Assembly (NCBI GenBank): GCA_031216915.1
Contig: CM062288.1
Span: 182,678,596-182,742,595, forward strand
Origin: Pictodentalium vernedei
Taxonomy: Eukaryota > Mollusca > Scaphopoda > Dentaliida > Dentaliidae
Direction: 5' to 3'
DNA: 64,000 nt
The number at the start of each line of letters is the position of its first letter. The stretch's first letter is position 1. Under the pieces are notes generated by a model. That model was not told the DNA's origin. It ran no database searches and worked only from the letters and a program-made list of their open reading frames with translations. The position numbers were made by a program, and so were the translations under genes. Below, in pieces: positions 43,116-53,570 of this stretch.

Positions 43116-43229
43116 ATTGGCCATTCCGTGACATGCTATTCTAAATAAGAGACTAGTGTGTCATGGTACATTTACCCATATACTATTGTAACTTTTCTCC
43201 CACAGGGCCGAACTATGATGGGCCTTTGA

Positions 43230-43385
43230 AAATTGTGCCCCTCCGTTTTTATCGAGTTTCCACCGCCTTTGGTTCGATGTAGCTCCCCGGGTTCTCCGGC
43301 TTCCTCCACCCGAAAAAAACATGCCGACACGATGTGACCCTTGTTGTTGAAAGTGTCGATAAACCCCAATAAACAATAAATAAAC
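43230..43385 (-). repeat. Dispersed repeat family B, copy 3 (inverted)
   Basis: Contains the inverse of CGGGTGGAGGAAGCCGGAG and an ATTT-rich end. Flanking parts differ from copies 1 and 2. Confidence 0.6.
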
Positions 43386-43423
43386 ACACAAGTGATGACA
43401 ATATTATTTCTTGCTTTTTACAG

Positions 43424-43572
43424 GACTATCCTTTGATAACGAACAAGCCATTACTTCTTTGGAAGCTGCCACGTCTATTGTGGAAATCTTAATCAAATCT
43501 GAGCACAGTGCGGATCACTTCGTCAGTCAAGAAGACATCGATTACAGAATCAGTTCGACAAATGTTTCGTAA
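43424..43572 (+). other. Candidate exon upstream of the GT31 gene
   Basis: TTTCTTGCTTTTTACAG is a strong acceptor. It is followed by 49 open codons (SFDNEQAITSLEAATSIVE..., DIDYRISSTNVS) and TAA at 43570-43572. The composition looks coding and helical. It could be the last exon of an upstream gene or a spliced leader exon of the glycosyltransferase transcript. I do not recognise it. Confidence 0.4.
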
Positions 43573-43735
43573 TTTCACTTTTACGTAGACTTCACGCAAA
43601 TTCTGAAGTGAAAGAATACGTAAGGCCAGCTATGTTTTGAAGTGACAGGTCATCAAGTCCGCTTTCGTTTACTGTTTGGCTGCCCATAAAACCTGTACAG
43701 AAGTCATCTCTACACACGAAAGTAGCTACGTTTTC

Positions 43736-44776
43736 ATGAGCATGACGTTCGTAAAAAGGTCCACTGTAGGATTACTGAAATTCTACACAATGATTGGCGT
43801 GGCTTTATTTTGTGTGTATGGAGTTATACAATACAATAGACCTAAAACTGTTCCCAAAGAATTTAATTTTGGAGTTTATTTAGAAGAATTGAGCACCGGT
43901 AAAGTCAAACCGTACCAGATAAGATATTTCAAATCAGAAAATTGGTTAAGTTTGACGTTTCCTCAGCCGAGAGAACGAATCGATAAGAATATTTGCCGAT
44001 TATATGGACAACATCAGAAGATAGACTTGTTGCTTCTAATAATTTCTCGAAAAAACGAGAGTGCATTCCGTAATTCTGTTCGAACTACCTGGTGTTCATA
44101 CTCTAAACAAAACACAGCTAATGTGCGGTGTGTCTTTCTACTCGGAAACAACGAGAATGGTAACATCTCGGCAGATCTTGAACTGAATAGGGAAGTAAAT
44201 GAATTCCAAGACACTGTGGTTGGAAACTTTAATGACCATTACAAAAACTGTACGCTTAAAGTAATAATGGGTTTCCAGTGGGCTAAGAAGTTCTGTAGTG
44301 AAGCAAAGTTTGTTGTAAAAGCCGACGTTGATGTCTGGATAGATATACCATATTTACTCAAATTATTAAAAACACACAAACTTGATTCTGCGTTGGCTGG
44401 TAGACGTTTTGAACCAAAAGTAATTAGAGATGAAACTGATAAATGGTCCATATCAGAAGAAGAGTGGCCTGATGCAACGACGTATGGCTATACTTGTGCT
44501 GGGGCCGCTTATGTCTTAACAATGCATAGCATGAAGCAAATTCTAAAAATAGCTGATCTAGTACCGTTTCTTTGGATAGAGGACGTCTATGTTTCGGTTT
44601 GTGCGAAAGCTCTTAAATACACAATTGTTCAGTTACCTGGCTATGAAGATGACAATGACATGTTTGAAAGTGAATGTGCTTTCAAAAACGGTTCAAGAGC
44701 TCTGGCACACATTAGAAACGTAACAACATTGGAATCAATTTGGAAAAGTCAATGTCATAAACAACTTGTCCGTTGA
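43736..44776 (+). CDS. GT31 beta-1,3-galactosyltransferase-like type II membrane protein
   Basis: An intronless 346-codon frame. The first in-frame ATG is at 43736 and upstream codons lack a start. A short cytoplasmic part and a transmembrane anchor (VGLLKFYTMIGVALFCVYGVI, about residues 11-31) mark a Golgi type II enzyme. The catalytic region shows RNSVRTTW, FVVKADVDVWID with the metal-binding DxD (DVD), YTCAGAAYVLT, and WIEDVYVS with the family's EDV motif. Several N-x-S/T sites occur. It would transfer galactose or N-acetylglucosamine in beta-1,3 linkage onto glycans; the exact donor and acceptor cannot be told. It is the only intact cellular gene here. Confidence 0.92.
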   Translation: MSMTFVKRSTVGLLKFYTMIGVALFCVYGVIQYNRPKTVPKEFNFGVYLEELSTGKVKPYQIRYFKSENWLSLTFPQPRERIDKNICRLYGQHQKIDLLLLIISRKNESAFRNSVRTTWCSYSKQNTANVRCVFLLGNNENGNISADLELNREVNEFQDTVVGNFNDHYKNCTLKVIMGFQWAKKFCSEAKFVVKADVDVWIDIPYLLKLLKTHKLDSALAGRRFEPKVIRDETDKWSISEEEWPDATTYGYTCAGAAYVLTMHSMKQILKIADLVPFLWIEDVYVSVCAKALKYTIVQLPGYEDDNDMFESECAFKNGSRALAHIRNVTTLESIWKSQCHKQLVR

Positions 44777-45640
44777 GTGCACAAAGATGTCAACCTTAAT
44801 GCTTTAGCACTGCAAATGACACGTTGTTGCTCTCAAAAAACGAACGGTCGATCCGACCCAAACTCGCGAAACATTTCAAGCCGAGCCTTCGTAGCGGGAA
44901 CTGACTAGAGATAAATACAGTGGAACGAATATTACATTGTTCTGCTGCTTTTTGATACATGGCCCTGTCCTCGAAATTACCAAAACTAGCTATGCTTAGA
45001 CCCGTATCACGCGGCTCTGTCTAATCTATAATTTCTGTTTTATATTTTAACAGAATCTCCCCTTCACCATATCAAGGTGTGGTGCACCATCATACGCTGG
45101 GACATTTGTTAAAACATTGTGACAGTTGTCAATTCGTTTCAACGTGAATGGACCAGTGTGTGAGAAAATCCCCCACCATTTCTATTTCTTCATCATTGCT
45201 AAATATAAGCAATGGTGGCGCCTGGATTCTCCCCGACAAGATGGTTGTGCTCCCGGACAGGGTGGGTAGAACACCCCCGACAAACCCTCAATAAAGGAGG
45301 CAGCTTTCCCGACAGGAGGGGGTGTCTAGGCCTCGAGACGGGGATCTGTAGCCCTCACTGACACCCCTACCCTCTTGCGTAGCCCCTGAACATAAGTGTA
45401 GGTATTCAACGCAAAGCCAGAATCAGTAGTCTCGCCTGTGGTGACAAAATACCTCAAAAGCGAAAGAAACGGGTCGGGTGATGCTGAAAAGGTAACACAT
45501 TCGGCACGGACCCCTGGACACCTTTTGGCCACAAACATACTACATGTTTGATTTTGCAAATACGCCAGTACACACGTTTCTAATGTTATCTGACAATGTA
45601 AAGAAATGCATTTGCATTCGGTAGATCAGTTACACGTTCA
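44777..45640. other. 3' flank of the GT31 gene
   Basis: No gene or clear repeat. No canonical AATAAA was seen immediately after the stop; AATAAAGG occurs at 45290. The minus-strand frame at 45326-45559 has no features. Confidence 0.4.
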
Positions 45641-45644
45641 GTCG

Positions 45645-45735
45645 GTTTGGTTAATTCTTTCTACTTCAAACATCGTTCATCTCGAACTTTTGGTTGGAAG
45701 ATGGCTGAAGTCGAAGAAACAGACCGAGCCATGAT
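45645..45735. repeat. Hairpin family D, copy 2
   Basis: TTTCTACTTCAAACATCGTTC and the inverse GAAGATGGCTGAAGTCGAAGA around a short loop. Related to 43025-43115 with extended flank similarity (TTCAGTCGGTTTGG / TTCAGTCGATTCGG). Confidence 0.6.
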
Positions 45736-46042
45736 CGGCCCGTGGTATGTATAATAAAGAGAGACTTACGGGTATTCGTAAATTAGCTCAATCCGTTAAA
45801 TCCGGGTGGCACCTTCTACGTCTGTTTAATTGCTCCATTTGAAAGAGTCTTTATGCATTATTTGGGTATGGAACAATTAATATTGATTGGTCTATCCACA
45901 AAAAATCACCGAGTAGCCAGTTACATTAGAAAAGTACATATTACGAACCTTGCATGAAAAAGCGGTCTTTCGGTTCAAATGGTTAAATTGCCAAATTGTC
46001 GTTGAGGGCGTTGTCCACAGGAGCGTTGCGAAGATGACCGAT

Positions 46043-46063
46043 GGGGGGGGGGGGGGGGGGGGG
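46043..46063 (+). repeat. 21-bp poly-G run
   Basis: Uninterrupted G tract just upstream of the nested insertion stack. Confidence 0.9.
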
Positions 46064-46186
46064 TCACACAATTTGTCTCAACTGTCATGTCCGAAAGAGA
46101 TATTCCAACTACATCGTCAATGCATTCCTTCTTCGTTGGTATGGCTTCGTGATGTAGTTGAAATATTTTCCAATGGGGATTATAGT

Positions 46187-46437
46187 TTAACCCTTTAGCG
46201 TACGTAACGGCCAAAACTGACCAGCGCTATTCACAAAAATCGGTAATTAATTTTCATTATTTTTTCACTTTTTGTCTCAAAAACATAGGCTATGACTCCT
46301 CGTTGGAACGAGCTCGTCGACCTCGTTCCAATGAGGGGTCATAACCTATGTCTTTGAGACAAAAAATGAAAAAAATTAGTTATTCAAAACTTTTTTTTAC
46401 AAGTGTCGTCTGCTGTTCCTGTTAGGTAAAGGGTTAA
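46187..46437. mobile_element. Palindromic piggyBac-like MITE, subfamily I, TTAA-flanked
   Basis: TTAA at 46187-46190 and 46434-46437. Ends CCCTTTAGCGTACGTAAC and GTTAGGTAAAGGG. Hairpin core with CAAAAACATAGGCTATGAC and GAGCTCGTCGACCTCG. Confidence 0.88.
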
Positions 46438-46557
46438 GACCAACAGTAAGATTAGACGTGCTTATTCCTGTGTCATTGAGCATAATTCTGAGTGTGTCAT
46501 AAGTGGCCAAATTAACAAAACTTTCCCTATTGGAACTAAGGCTGCACGGTATATCGA

Positions 46558-48161
46558 TGTCAGGGACACCTGATGCCCCGTAAGGCCTGGGCTGACGTGG
46601 GGTTATTTAGTCCCGCTGATGAAGTTGCGGGAAAATTAGACCAACGTGGAGGGTCGGAATCCAAGTGTCGCGAACTCGGCGCAGGGAGCGGAGTTAGGCC
46701 GACGCCGTGATTCCTTCTCTGCCAAATTGGCCTGAAATAGGTTCGATTTCCGTTAGGTGTGATTCCTAATCACTTCAGGCTGTGTAATGGAAAGAATGAC
46801 TTAAAGTAACAACGATTCTTTTATTTACACATAAAAATAAAGCCGTTTCAATATTTCAACAATCAACAATTCGATTCTTTTCACAGAAATTTGGTTGCTA
46901 GAGTTAAATAATTCTCAACAATCATATAGTCATTCTATAGCACTGTACTGGCACTATAGTCTACACACTGGAAATGCTACTACCGTGAGCTCGCCATAAG
47001 AGCTTCACAAATCTGAAATGTTACTACTGTGAGCTCGCCATATGAGCTTCACCCGCTTAGGCTCAAATGTCAACGTCTGCGCGTAACTGTACCTCGGGCT
47101 GTAGGAGGGTTCCGACCAGCAATGTTCGTCATCTATAAAGCCACCGTACTTCTGATTTGGGTCAGATATTGTCTACTCATACCTTATGTGCCTTTTGAAA
47201 GTCCTCCGTGAAAGTCCTATTGAAATATTCACCGTTCCTGGTTGAATTCACGATTCACAAATGCCCCTTTTTGTGCTAGGGCGAAATTGTCACTCACACC
47301 GATCTCCAGTCGGTATTACGATGCTTCGACAGCAAAACAAACTACTCAGAACGCAATCAGTCTGACGCTTCAAAGGGTTAATACGCACAATACAATTAAC
47401 CTACACTTCTGACTATTGCAGGCTGATACCTGCTACTCGACAATCTAAACTTTAACGTGTCACCTTGGGTGTTCTTTCTCAACGAATTTGGCACTGGAGC
47501 CGCCTATCAACCTTAAGCTAAATCAATCGTGGAATGCCCTCTGGCGATTCCAGCCGTTTCAGGGTCCTGTGATCGAAGGTACCCCTATGCCAGGAAACAG
47601 AGTCCGCCTGTCCTGGACTTTACCAACGTGTGTGTGACCCCAAGTGTGTGTCTAATGCTCTGCTTTTCAAGGTATATATACTTTTTACCCTAAACTGTCA
47701 GGTGGACAGACGCTCATCTGTCCACCTGTCAAAACGGTAGGAGATGACGTATATCGAGGCAGAATCAATCTCGCGCGTGACTTAACGAGAAAACCGATTC
47801 GTTCCTGCCATTCATTGCTACCTAATGATCAGGTGACGATACGATAGACATTTCTATCGTTTAGAATCTCGTTTCTCAATTGGCCGTGACGATATCCTAC
47901 CACCAACCGATTACGTCTCGTAAGACTCGCGACTACTGTACAAATTAAATGAGATTAGACCTTATCTAACATACCGCTTCTCCCCTGGGTCCCTGCGCTG
48001 AAGCTGGATATACACCACGTGTGTTTTTTCCATGTCCAGCTTCACAGAGAAGTGAAATTCACGTAGGGTTTTTCGCCTTGATGCGGAATATCTTTTGAAC
48101 TTACAATATCTTTATATATGAGGCCCCTTTCCCCTATATTTAGGCTGGCTTTGCCCTGCCA
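46558..48161 (-). repeat. 3' LTR of the gag-pro element (1,604 bp)
   Basis: TGTCAGGGACACC start and CCCTGCCA end in plus orientation. It is colinear with 51948-53161 but retains two blocks (about 47466-47577 and 47793-48098) that are deleted from the other LTR. Point differences are scattered through the shared parts. Confidence 0.92.
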
Positions 48162-48176
48162 ACTCCCTTCCCGAGA
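48162..48176 (-). other. Polypurine tract candidate
   Basis: On the minus strand CGGGAAGGGAGT directly precedes the 3' LTR, as required for plus-strand priming. Confidence 0.6.
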
Positions 48177-49069
48177 GAAACACCCTGTGTATCTCTTAAA
48201 ACACAAGGGACAAAGCCACGCACGCTCGCCTCTCACACCTTTTTACAATCTACCATCATGTTCAAGACTACAAAACTGTACCCTAGTAGTCGTGGGGCTC
48301 ATGACCGGGCTCATGCGTCGGCCATATCGATTCCCACGACACGCACGCTACCACATGCTCCCGTCTTGCGAGTTTACATATGGAGAGTAGCCTTATCCTT
48401 AGATTTGCAGCACTCTCTCTCGCTCTAATACTATATATTTACACCTAAACATACACATTTTTATACACATTCGCCCATTTTGCAAACAGTTCACTTGGCA
48501 CTCACTCCGACGAGTAACACCGTCCGCGCCTTTGCGTCAGATGGGTTAATTCCAACGGAGTGTAACTTCGCCTCCCATTCCCCTATGTCTTGTGAAGGGG
48601 CAAACGACCCCTGCATTATGTTGAGCCTCACCCTCGCAAAGCTCAACCAGGGGATTAAAATTGTGCCTCACACACTCACACATTCAACACACAGATTTCC
48701 CGACCGCGCCTTTGCGACAGACGGGGTTAGTGTGCCTCACACTCACAACAAACTCTCGTCAATAAAAACAAGCGCGGTTTCCCCGGGCCTTAACACCGGG
48801 TTTGTGCATCCCATACTTACAAAACTCGACACACAGTCTCCCCACCCACGCACACGCGACGGACGGGGCAGTGTATCTCACATTCGCACTCACAACCAAC
48901 TCCAGTCAGCAGTCAGCAGTCAGCAGTCAGCAGTCAGAGCAATAATAATACTAAAATAAGAAAATTTCTTCCGGGCCTTAACACCGAGTTTACGAAACCC
49001 ATCACCTCACCCACAAAAATATTTGCGACTGGAGCCCCCGTCCCAGACACCAGGCCCACAGCCACCCAA
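48177..49069. repeat. Untranslated part of the LTR element with internal repeats
   Basis: Diverged repeats share CGCGCCTTTGCGWCAGAYGG, GGGCCTTAACACCG and CACACTCACA blocks (48510-49000). A CAGCAGT microsatellite lies at 48905-48941. This is where pol would be expected; nothing pol-like is seen. Confidence 0.65.
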
Positions 49070-51619
49070 CTATTGCTTCTTTATAACCACCGACCATTGG
49101 TAGGGGCCCGGTTCCCAGTATCCCCTTGGGTAACCCTTGACACACACCCCTACTTCTCGCCCCGTTATTCCTACGGGTATTCCACCAGGGTCCCCATACC
49201 CTATCATTGTCGCATTCCAAGAGTATCCCTTGGCGCTATATCCCCCAGGCTCACTCGTCCCGGCGATTACCTTCGTTAGAACGACACCGGCCGCCCTTGG
49301 CCCTTGTGCCGTCGACCCCCCGGTCCATTGCGACGACTTCTTGCGCACCTTGGGCGCTGTGTGCTCCCGGCACTCACTGCGTGGGCTCCGCCACCTAGGA
49401 TGCTTCTCCTTTGATTTGTGGACCCTTTCCTCAGCCCCCTGGGAGCCCACGTTAGCGGTCCCATCCACTTTAACACCCTCGACTTGTGTTGACTCGTGCC
49501 CTCTCAATTCTGGGGAAGTTTGCCCAGCCATTTGCGTGGGTCTGGCCTCCCCTCTCCACGCGAGTGACACCGACTTCTTGGGGCGCTCAACTCCCCCACA
49601 TAACTTTGCTTGAGGGTCTTTCCCCAATGACCCCATTGGGTTCCCTCTCTGTTTGGCGTTTAGCCTGGACCGCCTGCGGCCCCTTCTCCCTAATTGGACA
49701 GGAGTCGTCCCTCCTGAAACTTTCCGACATTTCGTCGTGTAGGGGCCACCACCTGGACCATCGGCCTGGTTCCCCCTGGGAACCTTCCATTCCTTACTCG
49801 GTACGTTACCGAGTGCAACCGCCGGGGGTCCTTGCCCACCGACTTGAACTTCCTTTGCCCTCGTTGGGCCCTCACTTGGCCCCCTACCCCTGGACCATAA
49901 CTCATCAGGGCTTGCCCTCACCACTGGGATATTACCTATGACCAGGTCATACACAGGTAATTCAATGCACATGGCTTCCACTTCGCCACAATAAAATGGG
50001 GTATCCACCGTTATCCTCGCGATGGGGAACCTTCTAACGGTCCCATCTATCAAAATACACAAATGGTCACGACCCAACAATTGCTTGTCGTCAACAAGTT
50101 GCCTTCTAACCGCTGCAGAGGAGCACCCAGAATCCCGGAGCAGACGGATCTCCCTTTGTCCCACATACCCTCGGTACACTGGCATATTAACCTTCTCATG
50201 CGAAGTTGTGAGCCTCTCACACATGCCACTTATTATCGGGACAACCTTCCCGCCTTCCAGCCTTAATTCTCCCTCTTGTATACATTCCCGGAGGGGACTG
50301 TGTTCTGGACCGATAGTTTGACAGAACGCTGCCGTCTGTCTTCTGGGCCCTGGATCTACGCGGTCACCTTGCTTCCAACCCCTTGGTGCTGCGTTCCCGG
50401 CCCCCAGCTGAGGTGATCTAATGTTCCCAGTGGTCTTAACCTGCTTCTGCCAGCAGTCCCTGGCAATATGACCCCGCTTGTTGCAGATAAAACAAGTGGT
50501 GTCCTTGGGAGTGCTCCCCTTCCGGCTGGTCTGCGACGCAGGCGGATTGGGGTGGTGTTGCCTTACAGGTGCCATTGCCAACCCGTTTGCCCCATCCTTA
50601 GCCGATTTGGGTGCGTTTACACTCCCACCGTGGGCCTCGATGTAGCGTTCTGCCACAGTTGCCATCTCATCATAGGTGGGCGGACCCCTTTCCTTGATGA
50701 ACAGGCCCAACTCCTTGGAGCATGTAGTTAAAAACTGCTCCCGGAGAAATAGATCTCGCAGGGCTCCATATGACTCATTCACCTCTGCGAGATCAGTCCA
50801 GCGGTCAAAGTACCGCCTAGCTCAGGCAAAATACTGAGGTACTGTTTCTCCCTTCTCCTGCTTAATTTCTCGGAACTTGGTCCGGAATCCTTCTTCAGTG
50901 AGCTGGTATCTCCGAAGGATGGCATTCTTCAGCTCACTGTAGTCGTTAAGAAGTACAGGAGGCATACTGGTATAAGCCTCGAGGGCTTTACCTGACAACA
51001 AAGGGCTCAAGCACATAGCCCATGTGTCTTCTGGCCACATTTGACTGGAGGCAAAACGCTCGAACCTCTCCAAGTACGAGTCCAAGTCATCTGTGTTTTC
51101 ATTAAAATGAGCGAGGTGGGGGCATGGGGCATGAATTGCTACCCCTGCACTCCCATCCCCTGAGCGCCGACTTTCATTCTCCACATCGGCCCTTGCTCTG
51201 AGGAGCTCTAATTCTCTCTCGTGCCTCTGTTGTTCGAGCTCTCGTTCTGCCTCCCTTGCCTCCCTTGCTAATAGGGCTTCCCTCTCTCTCGCCTCTCTCG
51301 CATCTTTCTCTCTCTCCCTTTCTAACTGAATCTCTCGCTCTTTTGCCTCCCTATCTAATTGAGCTTCTCTCTCCCTCGCCTCCCTTGCATCTTTCTCACG
51401 CTCTCGTTCTAATTGGGCTTCTCTCTCCCTCGCCTCTCTTGCGTCTTTCTCACGCTCTCGTTCTAATTGGGCTTCTCTCTCCCTTGCGTCATTACGTAAG
51501 GCAATCTCCTTAGCCTCACGTTTCTGCTCATCTTTAACGAACTTCTGAAGTTCGGCTCCCTCAAGGCCCATTTCCTTGCCTAATGATACCAGTTGGGCGT
51601 GGGGTGTAACAACATCCAT
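49070..51619 (-). pseudogene. Gag-protease polyprotein with SCAN-like domain and one in-frame UGA
   Basis: From ATG 51619 the protein opens with a highly charged helix of 18-residue repeats (EREREKDAREAREREAQL). A gag capsid-type domain follows (DLDSYLERFERFA, WPEDTWAMCLSPLLSGKALE, KFREIKQEKGETVPQYFA), like the Gmr1-type Gypsy gag that gave rise to SCAN domains. A TGA at 50820-50822 interrupts it. The same frame then continues with the gag end, a CFICNKRGHIARDC zinc knuckle and a protease-like LLRDSGCSS, and runs on with Gly/Pro-rich sequence to 49070. Apart from the TGA the frame is open over 2.5 kb. Confidence 0.88.
51250..51490 (-). repeat. 54-bp coding tandem repeats in gag
   Basis: Units starting at 51363, 51417 and 51471 (GCTTCTCTCTCCCTCGCCTC in plus orientation) are 54 bp apart, giving 18 residues each. 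Shorter variants continue to about 51250. Confidence 0.85.
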
Positions 51620-51928
51620 TTTGATTTTTTCTTTCTATCTTCAACACTCGTCAGAAAGAATGAAGAAGGAAAAGAAAGAAAGAAGAAAAACAAATATGGC
51701 AATTAATCCTAATTTACCTCTGTAATTTAACGTAATTAAACGCCCCAATATTCTGAAACCTACCGCAGTTATAGTGGCTATTAAGTATCCTCTTGGGGAC
51801 TACTGTATTGCGATATTAAACCCTTGAACGGCATCAGCTGACCGAACGCGTCAAAACATAAACAGAACCGCCGTTAAAATAAAACAAAATTTCCATATAG
51901 CCATTTTTTACCTTTTAGAAATATCCTG

Positions 51929-51947
51929 GTTAGCGCTCGCCAATCAA
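51929..51947 (-). other. Primer-binding-site candidate
   Basis: Just inside the 5' LTR the minus strand reads TTGA then TTGGCGAGCGCTAACC. The TGG would pair with a tRNA CCA end, but I cannot match the rest to a specific tRNA. Confidence 0.35.
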
Positions 51948-53161
51948 TGTCAGGGACACCTGAGGCCCCGTAAGGCCTGGGCTGACGTGGGGTTATTTAG
52001 TCCCGCTGATGAAGTTGCGGGGAAATTAGACCAACGTGGAGGGTCGGAATCCAAGTGTCGCGAACTCGGCGCAGGGGGCTGAGTTAGGCCGACGCCGTGA
52101 TTCCTTCCCCGCCAAATTGGCCTGAAATAGGTTCGATTTTCGTTAGGTGTGATTCCTAATCACTTCAGGCTGTGTAATGGAAAGAATGACTTAAAGTAAC
52201 AACGATTCTTTTATTTACACATAAAAATAAAGCCGTTTCAATATTTCAACAATCAACAATTCGATTCTTTTCACAGAAATTTGGTTGCTAGAGTTAAATA
52301 ATTCTCAACAATCATATAGTCATTCTATAGCCCTGTACTGGCACTATAGTCTACACACTGGAAATGTTACTACCGTGAGCTCGTCATAAGAGCTTCACAA
52401 ATCTGAAATGTTACTACTGTGAGCTCGCCATAAGAGCTTCACCCGCTTAGGCTCAAATGTCAACATCTGCGCGTAACTGTACCTCTGGCTGTCGGAGGGT
52501 TCCGACCAGCAATGTTCGTCATCTATAAAGCCACCGTACTTTTGATTTGGGTCAGATATTGTCTCCTCATACCTTATGTGCCTTTTAAAAGTCCTCCGTG
52601 AAAGTCCTATTGGAATATTCACCGCTCCTGGTTGAATTCACAATTCACAAATGCCCCTTTTTGTGCTAGGGCGAAATTGTCACTCACACCGATCTCCAGT
52701 CGGTATTACGATGCTTCGACAGCAAAACAAACTACTCAGAACGCAATCAGTTTGACGCTTCAAAGGGTTAATACGCACAATACAATTAACCTACACTTCT
52801 GACTATTGCAGGCTGATACCTGCTACTCGACAATCTAAACCTTAACGTGTCACCTTAAGGTACCCCTATGCCAGGAAACAGAGTCCGCCTGTCCTGGACT
52901 TTACCAACGTGTGTGTGACCCCAAGTGTGTGTCTAATGCTCTGCTCTTCAAGGTATATATACTTTTTACCCTAAACTGTCAGGTGGACCGACGCTCATCT
53001 GTCCACCTGTCAAAACGGTAGGAGATGACGTATATCGAGGCAGAATCAATACAAGTCATCTCGCGCGTGACTTAACGGTGGTTTCACTTGTCGAGAAAAC
53101 CGACAATATCTTTATATATGAGGCCCCTTTCCCCTATATTTAGGCTGGCTTTGCCCTGACA
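51948..53161 (-). repeat. 5' LTR of the gag-pro element (1,214 bp)
   Basis: Colinear with 46558-48161 except for deletions of about 110 and 300 bp and a small insertion near 53050-53090. TGTCAGGG...CCCTGACA termini. Confidence 0.92.
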
Positions 53162-53314
53162 ATCGATAAACCGATATATACCAGTATTCAAACCAATATC
53201 GATTGAATACCGGTGTAATTACAAAAATATCGGTTTATCGTCATTATTTATTTACCCACAATTTAATTTTCAAGACGTCTTGGGTTTTTTTTTTAACTGT
53301 AGCCCCGAATGAAT

Positions 53315-53570
53315 AATATTATCCCTGTATCCAAGGAATAGTCTGCTTGTGCCCTCGTAATATACAAATTCAACAGTTGAAAAAATAATTTTAAAAAATT
53401 TCAACAAAACTATATCATGTGACCCCTCATTGGAACGAGCTCGTTGAGCTCGTTCCAATGAGGGGTCACATGATATAGTTTTGTTGAAATCTTTGGGGAA
53501 AATGTGATAAATTAATTTTGAAAATAATAAATTTTGATATCGTCTGCTTTGGGTAAAGGTTTTTCGAATC
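53315..53570. mobile_element. Palindromic MITE, subfamily II, inside the second hAT MITE
   Basis: TCCCTGTATCCAAGG and TTGGGTAAAGG ends. The hairpin CTATATCATGTGACCCCTC surrounds GAGCTCGTTGAGCTC. Same position in the hAT MITE as the copy at 38572-38838. Confidence 0.82.

Larger units (their letters stand above)
46553..53166 (-). mobile_element. LTR retrotransposon with gag-protease only, 6.6 kb
   Basis: Element 46558-53161 is bounded by the 5-bp target duplication ATCGA (46553-46557 and 53162-53166). The LTRs begin TGTCAGGG and end CCCTGACA. Coding is on the minus strand, so the 5' LTR is at 51948-53161 and the 3' LTR at 46558-48161. Only gag and an aspartic-protease-like region are encoded; no RT, RNase H or integrase. 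It is therefore non-autonomous, probably by loss of pol. Confidence 0.92.

Noticed and set aside
43676..43735. Longer N-terminus for the glycosyltransferase
   Set aside because: The upstream codons begin at TTG, not ATG; the first in-frame ATG is 43736 and gives a normal type II membrane topology.
49137..50731. Long plus-strand open frames opposite gag-pro
   Set aside because: They are antisense shadows of a 2.5-kb minus-strand frame with clear gag, zinc-knuckle and protease motifs; their own translation has no domain.
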